Below are positions 55,900 to 64,000 of a DNA stretch of 64,000 bases, in pieces. Below the pieces are notes generated by a model. The model was not told the DNA's origin, ran no database searches, and saw nothing but the letters and a program-made list of their open reading frames with translations. Where the stretch lies: NCBI RefSeq assembly GCF_943734655.1, contig NC_071354.1:31834847-31898846 (forward strand), written 5' to 3'. Position 1 is the stretch's first letter; each line of letters begins with the position of its first letter. The position numbers and the translations under genes were made by a program. Origin of the DNA: Sabethes cyaneus. Taxonomy: Eukaryota > Arthropoda > Insecta > Diptera > Culicidae.

Positions 55900-57010
55900 T
55901 ATGATAGTAATTTTATTGGTATTAATGTTGATCGCACTCGCACCATGATGAATTCAAATTTAAAGCAATTTGCATTCAGTCAGCGATGAGTTTGTAATTC
56001 GATTGATAAAGCTTTGCCATAGCTTACAGTTCTGAACAGATCGTATATAGAGGAATATCTTTAGATCATCAGCGTATAGTAAAGGGTGTCCCACATCAAA
56101 TTGCATCACGGATTTCTGGCTGCAGCTTCTTCTGTACGGAAACCCACTTTTTCTTCGTGTCTTCCTCAGATTTGACCTCCTTGGGATGTTTTGCCCAGTA
56201 TTTTTCGATGGGCCTTAGTTCCGGTGCGTTTATGTCCTTGGGAACGAAAGTAACCCTGTTGGCTTCGTACCACTCCAGGACATCCTTTGAATAGTGGCAT
56301 GAAGCCAGATCCGGCCAGAAGATCGCAGGGCCCTCGTATTGCTTCAATGGAGGAAGCAGACGCTTTACAGAACTCCTCCACTCCTTGAGGTGGATCTGCC
56401 CGTTTACAGTTCCGGTAGTCACGAACGGCGCACTCCGTTTGCCACATGATATATTTTTTGGCCAAAATATGTATTTCTTGGCAAATTCTAAAGGTTTCTA
56501 CTTCCTTACTTCCTCCGGAAGATCAAACTTGTGCTGGGTGATGAAGTACAGCAGCCTAGTAAATCTCATCATCTATGATGAGAGAATTAAGGATTTTCCA
56601 GATGCTTGCGCAAAATAAATTCGCCACGTTGGTTTTCGGCCATTTATCCCAATTTTTGAAAAACTGACCGCGATAAAAATACAGTGTAAACAATACACTT
56701 TATTTCTACCCAAATTTTTAAGAGAAAATATTCGACGGATAATTTTCTACAGCGTTCCTTCCGTGGTGCAATTTTATGTGGGACACCCTTTAACTTGCAA
56801 CCATATCGGGTTGGGCAGAAAGCAAACGTCATTTAAATATATCATGAACAGTAATGGTCGCAGGTTGCTTTCCTGCGGAACGCTAGATTCAGTGTAAAAA
56901 CAGTACGATTCAGTTGAGCCTAATTTAACTGAGAGTAGCCAATTTGTTAGGTAAGCTAACAGGTGCTCCTACGCGACTCAGTTTCCAGAGCAGATTTGGT
57001 GTTCATGTGG
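55900..57010 (-). mobile_element. LINE RT fragment (Jockey/CR1 group) split by a mariner
   Basis: Before the insertion (57010-56793, minus strand) a frame with FRRKATCDHYCS and FAFCPTRYGCKL approaches the catalytic motif. After the mariner the same frame resumes YADDLKIFLYIRSVQNCKLW (56078-56010). When the mariner and one TA are removed, GCKL is followed by one residue and YADDLK, as in the 27868-29650 copy. Confidence 0.75.
56082..56790 (-). mobile_element. mariner (DD37E-type) with intact ends, internally deleted
   Basis: Inverted repeats of about 28 bp start AAGGGTGTCCCACAT at 56082 and, inverted, end at 56790. TA duplications flank both ends (56080-56081 and 56791-56792). The 709-bp interior encodes the C-terminal half of a transposase on the minus strand: MDDE near 56570, VTTGTVNGQIHLKEW, FWPDLASCHYSKDVLEWYEA (second catalytic Asp) and ELRPIEKYWA (Glu). 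A frameshift lies near 56440 and the DNA-binding N-terminus is deleted. The DD37E assignment is by motif recognition. Confidence 0.85.
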
Positions 57011-57539
57011 TCACAACCAGCTTCGAATTCTGTGAACGTGATCCGCACTTGCCGCCATGCTGCTGGTACGTGGCCTAGTAGCAGGTTTAATTGAAAAAGG
57101 TTAGTTAGAATTGGTGTTAAAAACGCCTGGCTTTTCTTTATTTGCTTTATTTTGCCTGGTACAGTAAGAAACCAAATTTACAACCAACGGGTGAAGTACT
57201 TCTCGCACGTCTTCTAGAAAATATACAGACGCTATGCCAATTTCAGTCTTGCCGCGGGTCGTTGGAACCTCCATCATAAATTATTGCTCCAATATCTTTT
57301 GTATTCAACTCAGTAATTGGAAATTCTCTTATTTTTTTGCCTGTCAAAATGACCGTTCTTGGCAAAAGCTGAGCCTCGGCGTAAATTAATTTACACGAAT
57401 TTGTAGGAATTTCTTGTATCCTATCTATACACGGTGAGTAGTAATAACTGTCAGTAAAGTAAATGGCCATCAAACTAAGACGCTTGCATAAATGTTGATT
57501 TTAAGTATATTTTGTGTAAAGTACATCCATAACATTTGT
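57011..57539. other. No gene recognised
   Basis: A 76-codon minus-strand frame (57473-57243) ends ELNTKDIGAIIYDGG with no recognised domain. Otherwise non-coding. Confidence 0.3.
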
Positions 57540-59640
57540 CTTAAATTAGTCCAATTCAAACCTTTCTACCTTTGCTATAATGATCAGTTGCTATCGCTGT
57601 TGAAAAACGCTCCAGTTGGTACGCACGATATTCTGAGGCATTTCGTCCCAAATCTTCTCCAAACGTTGCTTGAAAGTGTCCGCAGTCAATCCTTTGGTGC
57701 TCCCCGGTTTGTAACCTAGCATGTAACCTCATGTCGAGAGGATTCCTACCAGGTGAAGAGACAGGCCACCTTTTCGAAGAAATGAAATCCGTAAAATTGT
57801 CCTCACCAAACCTGCGTAGCTTTCGCCTGATGAGACGGCACAGAATCTTGTTAGAAGCAGTATGTTTCATTGTCGTAGTGTTTTTGACGCTTCCCATCGT
57901 TTGGCCCATCAAATGGTTTTTCAAAACATAATTGATGGAATATTTAGTGTTGATTCGAACACAAGGTTCAATGGGCAGCAATAGAACCTTCAATTTTTCA
58001 GAGAAACATTCCCATACCATCATCCTGGAAAGCCTGGGAACATTCTGGAACCTTTGGACTGGCTGTTTATTCCGAGGAATATTAGAACGATGTGCTGCAT
58101 GCATCCGATCATTTTCCTGGTTGTGGCGAGCAGGAGCAGGAACATTTTTTCGTCCGAAAACAGAATTTCACAGTCACCGTGCCTGCTTGAGCAGTTACCG
58201 ACATCTTTCGACTCTTACAAACTTCTGCGTTTCAGTCAAACCGCGCATCCGTTGCACAATGGGCAAAAACGAGCTCGTAATGCCAAGAATTAGAAGCCGC
58301 TGGTTTTGAATCTTACAAGATACCTATTCCTATGTAAAAAATGCAGGAAATCGACTGGTGATGGTTTCATCCTGCGCAGACTTCGAGAAGTGTTTCATTT
58401 TGCCCTATTATCCCCAGAAATCGTGAAAAGCTAATTAAACAGTATAAAAACTTATTTCAAAACATCAGAAGAAACAAATTCCATTCATTCCACACTGTGC
58501 GAAATGCAAGAATAGTCCATTTTGCCCAATTCACCCCTGAATGCATAGTAAAACCTAATTAAAGCGATTAAAACTAGTTCTAAGACAGAGAAATAAACTC
58601 GAATAGCTCCAGTACATTTGAAAGACATCAGGGTAGTTGAATGTCATCGATTTAGTACCGTGATGAATTTACAATCGGTCCGTTTTGCCTGATTCTCTCC
58701 TAAATCTACAAAAAAACACGTTAATTTGCTATTGCGTAAAAATACGTAATTTTTCAACGATGGTGTCTTTAGAGAAGTTTATCAATAAAGTACGGTGCAT
58801 CTTTTTAAACTATTAGAATGATCTTATAGTCATCTATCAGGGTGATACAAACTTTCGTTTTTTTTAATCCGTTCAAAAAAATTTTTTTTCTTCAGAAAAT
58901 TTGTACAATACACTCAAATGAGCAGCTTTGCTGAATATAGTAACTATGTATCTTTTACTAGTTGTGAGATATGATTTGCTTAAAACACACACTTAAAAAT
59001 CAATTCTGCACAATAACTTTGCATCCAATTTATTTACTGCTTTCAACTGTTCCTCAAAGTTATTCAGTATGAAAAATTACACATTTTTTCTGAAGACTGT
59101 TTTTGCCTTTGAGTTAGTTTTAATCGCTTTAATTAGGTTATCTATGATATGGGGGTGAATTGGGCAAAATGGACTATTCTTGCATTTCGCACAGGATTAA
59201 ATCGATGGGATTTGATTCTTTTGATGTTTTGACAACATTTGGAAGCAATTTGAGTTCATTTTACGGGCGGCAAAGAAGTTTCTGTATTATTCAATTAGCT
59301 TTTATCATGATTTTTGGGGATAATAGGGCAAAATGGACCACTTCTCGAAGTCTGCGCAGAATGAAACCATCACCAATCGATTTCCTGCATTTTTTACATA
59401 GGAATAGGTATCTTGTGAGATTCCAAACTAGCGGCTTCTAATTCTTGGGATTCCGAGCTCGTTTTAGCCCATTGTGCGTTGGTTTCTTCGTGGTGGATTG
59501 CGAAATTCCCAGTTCTTTGGCCATCTTACGTCCAGACTGATCCGGTTTCAGTCGAATTCGCTCGCTTAATCGTTTGATGGCATTACAGTGCGATTACATT
59601 ACAGTGCGTTTGCGGCCAGGTTTGGGGTGTATTTTCCAAG
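57540..59640 (-). mobile_element. Tc1/mariner-superfamily transposase remnant, split by a Transib-like element
   Basis: On the minus strand, a helix-turn-helix N-terminus (KRLSERIRLKPDQSGRKMAK, then ELGISQSTTKK, 59580-59490) is interrupted at 59476. The coding sequence resumes at 58254 with RMRGLTETQKFVRVERCRQL and EILFSDEKMFLL (first catalytic Asp). VWECFSEKLKVLLLPIEP, INYVLKNHLM, NFTDFISSKRWPVSSPGRNP and the tail near 57556 follow. Frameshifts and Arg/Gly changes in the expected SSPDLNP motif show it is inactive. Outer inverted repeats were not found. Confidence 0.75.
58255..59476. mobile_element. Transib-like foldback element inside a mariner transposase
   Basis: It starts CACAATGGGCAAAAACGAG and ends with the reverse complement of CACAATGGGCTAAAACGAG. 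The arms (about 58255-58590 and 59112-59476) match over about 340 bp around a unique centre of about 520 bp. The exact 5-mer CGTTG flanks it (58250-58254 and 59477-59481). The host frame rejoins across one CGTTG. The ends match the element at 25401 in 18 of 19 bases (T versus A at position 4). The left arm and centre contain three spaced (T/C)CATTTTGCCC- or CGTTTTGCC-type repeats (about 58396, 58519 and 58680). No transposase is encoded. Confidence 0.82.
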
Positions 59641-62268
59641 AATCAATTGTATCGCTTTGTGTAACTATAAATCTTTCGTTTATTTCAAGTGGCTTCAGTT
59701 TTTTTTTAAATATTACACGGTCGAAAATTATTAAAAAACAGACTTATCACAAGTTCCCTTTTTGTGTCCATGATTACCACGAATCTTAAACGAATGAAAA
59801 TTCTAAACAAACTTGCAAGCTGTTTTATGCAGACAAATCTGTGATTAATCTATTTTTAATTAAACAGTTACTACTCACCTTGTTTGTAACGGTTCATGGC
59901 TTCTGGACCCGTGCTATATCCAGTTTACTTTCTGTGAATCTTCTGCAAAGTAGCGGAGTCGCTTCTTTTGCATGGTGATCATTCACTTGAACAAATTTAA
60001 TTTTTTTTACTATTGGATAGTTTAAATCAAGTTTGTGGTATGGTCAGGTTGTGCTGAGCTAGTACTGCACCGTCCTGGACGATGCTCCGTTCGACTTTAC
60101 GAAACTTAATTAGACGCCCTCAAACATTCATCCTTAGGCTTTGGCCGCATTATAGTCATCCGGCGCTGTGGCTGTGTGTCGAAAGCCAATCTCAATCAAC
60201 AACCCTCCTTTATCGTCGCATGCGAAAGACAGCTCGGATCCCTTACTGGCGGAGTTAAAAGTTAAGATAGCTTTCCCCTCAGGATATAGAGAAAACAGAT
60301 GGTCAAATGAAATTGGTGTCATCCCATGTATGATCAGAATTTAGAATTGAGATTTAGGTCGTATTGGGTTTAAACAAAATATGGTATCGAGGCGAATAGT
60401 AGGGGATGTAATATTTGGTCACAGTGAATAGATATTGTCCGGATTGGGAGATATTTTTTTGGTCATTTAACATTGTTCTATATACATGATGGAAACGATC
60501 GATAAAGTCATTCGTTCATTCAATCAATTTGATGGAGTTAGCAGAATTTTGGAAATATTTTTATTAAATTGTTTAAAATTTTGACGTAGAGCTACGTCGA
60601 ACAAGAAAACCATGCCTTGCTAGGCCATCTCAGTGCCATGCCAAAAAATCTAGAAAGGTGAGTCACGAAAAGTTGTTAGTTGAGCGCTACTGATTCAGCG
60701 ATTTCCTGACAATACTCTTTAATCGAACGTACATCAATCAACCGGAACCGGATCTTATACGCATCGACTCCAATGTGAGTGATTTCTGAGTGCGCGCAAT
60801 TAAAAAATGACCAAATGTCATGCCATGCTATTTTCAGTACATTTGCTAAGAATATAAGGTGTTTTACTAGCACAGACATCAATTTTCATTGCCTAGAAAA
60901 ATTAAGTTGAAGTCTTCTTTGGAGTCCACTTTTTTCCACGAGCACGGACGAGTAAACTGACATAGTCTGACTAATTTATCATTACCACTCCACCAATATT
61001 TTATTGTCAAAAGTTCAATTTTCTAAAAAAAAATTTCTGCGAAATAGTCTGATGACTAAAATTTCTTCAATTAACTCAGTTTTGAGCTGCCACTTTTCGC
61101 CTCACCACCACGTTCATATGCCGCAAGGCACGCGTAAGAAGCATTTTAATTAGGGTTTGTTCCATTTTCACCTTCTTTGCGCGCACCCTTGGATAAACTG
61201 GGCCGCGCATTCTTAGGATATTTTATTATTTTATGCCTCCACCGATGGGCTCTTTTCTGACCAACGCGGCCACTTTTTTCTTGCCGTGAATTGACCGGAA
61301 TTTGGTTCCTCGGGGCCAGGCTTGGTTCAAAGATTGATTGATGCAAACGTATTTAAAATCGACCAGGAAATCGCTTGAGTTATTAGTTCTCAATTGGCGG
61401 GGCTCGCATTTGACTGACTCGAGTCGAGTTACTGGACATGACCTGCGTAATAGGACCTTTATCTGAAACATAGACATTCCCATTTTAAGAAGAAGGTAAA
61501 AAACCTCGCTTCTGTTTAATTCTACCAGTTTTAGGTATTTGCAGTGCATCTATTCGTCACAATTAACACACAAGTAGTAGAATTAAACGGAAGTGAGTCT
61601 TTTTCAACTCTTTCTCTACTGTTACAGTGCGATCAATATTGCGAAAGATTAACGAAAGACATTAAGACGAAAGACTTAACTGAAATCATAATGGCCAATG
61701 GGCAGGCACGTTCAGGCATACAAAGTGGATTTTGGTTCGGAATTGTTAAGTTATCGAGCGTCACAGGGGCAAATTAAAACCTACACAATGCTATACAAAA
61801 GCTCCTTCTAAGGCTACGGCGAACAGTGAATTAAATGATTATTTCCAATCACACGCATCGAATTCGAATTTATAAGCATCTTTAAGTTGTATCTAACTGG
61901 TAGAAAATAGGTTGGGGTCGAAGGTTTTTAGAGTTTCCGGATTTATCAAGGAATATTTTTCCTGATTTCCCGCGGATGTTAACCACGTGAAAAATTATTA
62001 AATATTTTAAAATTCTGAAACCATTCGGCCCAGGCTTCTAATCGTATTAAGATAATTGTAAAACTGTTAACGAAAACGATTGTAATTTCTTTTCTTTACT
62101 TTTATTAAAATTTAAAAAGTTTTGTAAGCTTAAAAATGAAATGTAATACTGTGTCATCACTAGATCACAGGCATTTCGTTAGTTCTGTTTAATATTTTAT
62201 AAATGTTTTCGTGTTAGTAATGATTATTATCAAATATTGTGTTATTATTTTTATTCTCTTGATATCAG
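59641..62268. other. Mostly unassigned 3' region
   Basis: Two short minus-strand frames, 60322-60134 and 60882-60676, have balanced composition (for example FNSASKGSELSFACDD and THIGVDAYKIRFRLIDVRSI) but no recognised family. The rest is AT-rich and non-coding. It is intronic if the downstream CEPT exons are real. Confidence 0.35.
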
Positions 62269-62366
62269 GTTCCAAGGATGATTCTGTCATCCTTGGAACG
62301 GAACTCCTCCATTGTAAAAAGACTGTTCCGTCGTCGTCGTCGTTTGGTACAACCAAAACAGTGTAA
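62269..62366 (+). CDS. CEPT1: Candidate CEPT alternative terminal exon A
   Basis: A good acceptor (pyrimidine-rich TTATTCTCTTGATATCAG) precedes GT, which completes the split codon left by the internal exon 6 donor at 53220. The frame then reads GSKDDSVILGTELLHCKKTV and SSSSFGTTKTV before TAA (62364-62366). This would give a protein of about 415 residues. An AATAAA at about 63471 could end such a transcript. The support is phase and splice signals only, with no homology. Confidence 0.4.
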
Positions 62367-63933
62367 AACACACATCCGGGCACATCCGCTTGTTGCAAAG
62401 GCTTTTCCCTTACGTTTACACGCTAATTCTTTGTTCCTTCTATTGTTTTGTATTAAAAATACTTATCATTTGCATTAAAGTCATTCGTTTTTTTTTTCTC
62501 TATTCACCTGTTGTACTAAGTGGTGTCCGTGCATAATAATGTCCGAGCAAAAGTACTGCGTAATGTAATTGAGCCAATCAATCTAGACGAAGGGTGTAGA
62601 AGGCGGTTTGATAAAGTTTTATTTATCAATTCGATTTCGCATAAAGGTGGGCGTTACTAACAAAACAACCAAGCCAATCGCTAGCTAGAGAAAAAAAACA
62701 TGGTGAAAAAACTCGAAATGCCAACCGATGTGCATTTAAGGAATTTCGCATGGTTTAGGATGTTTTTTAATAAAAAAAATCTGGATTGACTAATAATTTT
62801 TTTTCAACCCAAATAAATGCTTTGGTACCCGGAACTCTTTCAAGAATTAAAAAAAAAACAAAATCGTGCTATGAGATAAGATGAAGATGCAAACAGGAAT
62901 TTCGGTTATTAATTAATCTATAGAAAGTGCGTATTAGACTCATACCACTGTTGCCAGTATGTTAATTGTTTCGATAAATAGAGAGTGATGTTCAATTGAT
63001 GATGAAGATGATGACGATAAGATTCGGTGTTTCATTCGTTCTTTGTGCTTGTGTTTGTCTGTCACTGATGAGATCGAATGGATTCATCGGAACTGTACTA
63101 TTTTCTGTAACTGTCCGATAATTCCTTTTGTGACTAAAACTAAATCGGCGAGAAATTAAGGGCTAGCAACAGCTTCCTCAGCTTCGTTAGGTCAGCACAA
63201 CGTGCGTGCGTGCGTGCGGGCGGGCATGTAGAAGGTTAGTAGTTTTCATTTGCTGCTTTTAAGACGCTTTTAACGAGCTCAATATGTTTAATTTTAAGTT
63301 GAGCATTACTGTGGTTAGGTTCCTATTTACACGTGTGTTTTTGTCTAGTTTTTTTGTGTGTGTTTATCCCCTTTCACTTTTATTTGTTCTGTGTTTGTTT
63401 GTAACTTTGATGCCCTCTTTTCACGTTATCGTGTACGATTTAGCTGTAATTATTTGTTTTCTAAATATTAAATAAATTGTTTGTTTGGTCTTATTTAATT
63501 TAATATATAACTATTATTATTATTGCTTTCATTTTATTTAAGTTACCGCATTCTGCAGCTTTTAAAATTGTTTACAGATCAAGAAGAAATTGGCTTGTAT
63601 ATTTCTATATTTTTTTATTGTGTGTCTGCTTCAGCCACTTCACTATTATCTTTTACAAACTGTTCGTACTTTTCCAAAATACCCCGAACTGATTTCAATT
63701 CATGTGCTGCGTTTCATTCAATCAGTCTATCTGCACACAGACTGTTGGGATAATTTCAACTCTATAATAGTTAAGCTCACCTAATTTCATTAAACTGTCA
63801 CTGTAGATTTTATTTTGTTTGATGGCTTTCCCATAAAACCAAACTTATAACCTATTCCGTGCTTCAAAACCAAACCTTATTCTAATTCTATTTGTCTACT
63901 GCATTTTTCAAAATCCGGGCAAAATCTTCGCAG
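62367..63933. other. Non-coding; possible 3' UTR or intron
   Basis: AT-rich with a GTGC microsatellite (about 63199-63220) and an AATAAA at about 63471. No gene recognised. Confidence 0.35.
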
Positions 63934-64000
63934 GATCGCCGTCCTCGGAGGTGGACACGGATCTGCGGTTCGGTTTGAATAACAACGACAGCAGCAGCCG
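63934..64000 (+). CDS. CEPT1: Candidate CEPT alternative terminal exon B (runs off the window)
   Basis: Acceptor AAAATCTTCGCAG followed by GA, which completes the exon 6 split codon. The frame reads GSPSSEVDTDLRFGLNNNDS and stays open to the window edge. GC content and codon use look coding, unlike the surrounding sequence. It could belong to another transcript, but its phase matches the 53220 donor exactly. Confidence 0.5.

Noticed and set aside
58262..58310. Apparent extension of the mariner helix-turn-helix (LKRARNPKN) in the arms of the 58.3-kb palindrome
   Set aside because: The exact CGTTG duplication places these bases inside the inserted Transib-like element. The host frame rejoins without them.

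Overview
The window looks like nuclear DNA from a culicine (Aedes-like) mosquito. Two conserved animal genes are spread through large, transposon-filled introns, and the repeats are mosquito types: RTE elements resembling JAM1, a DD37E-type mariner, Feilai-like tRNA SINEs, BEL/Pao, Ty3/gypsy and Ty1/copia fragments, and many MITEs. The species is inferred from repeat types only.

Genes. (1) On the minus strand, 4912-6047, a compact three-exon gene encodes the farnesyltransferase/GGTase-I alpha subunit; all splice sites join in phase to give 332 residues. (2) On the plus strand, from 20157 to at least 53360 and probably to the window end, lies a choline/ethanolamine phosphotransferase (CEPT1 type, Drosophila bbc). 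Exon 1 is at 20157-20368, exon 2 (active site) at 32745-33144, then three alternative versions of exon 3 (34631-34759, 43180-43311, 43834-43968), then shared exons 4, 5 and 6 (52682-52840, 52908-53072, 53139-53360). Two further phase-compatible 3' exons (62269-62366 and 63934 to the window end) could replace the C-terminus through an internal donor in exon 6.

Layout. 0.6-4.2 kb: MITE, LINE fragment and a tRNA-derived SINE with flanking direct repeats. 4.9-6.0 kb: FNTA. 6.7-16.4 kb: a repeat block around a nearly intact CR1/L2-like LINE (two long ORFs, 10784-15001) whose presumed 5' UTR holds a 391-bp foldback MITE with a 9-bp target duplication. 18.07-18.80 kb: two adjacent MITEs. 20.2-32.7 kb: CEPT intron 1, with a gypsy element broken by an RTE (10-bp duplication), a Transib-like foldback (5-bp duplication) and a second RTE, followed by an opposite-strand LINE, SINEs, and copia and LINE scraps. 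33-52.7 kb: alternative exons 3 among a decayed BEL/Pao element, a minisatellite, RTE fragments, a 0.38-kb palindrome of SINE sequence and a roughly 1-kb tandem duplication of purine-rich DNA. 53.4-64 kb: the 3' part, including a mariner inserted just before the YADD codons of a LINE, and a second Transib-like element inside a Tc1/mariner transposase.

Most notable: three mutually exclusive candidate exons in CEPT; a LINE whose ORF2 is in frame with ORF1 across a single UAG-CAA with no upstream in-frame AUG; and two foldback elements sharing a 19-bp Transib-like terminus with exact 5-bp duplications. Family names come from recognition without database searches.
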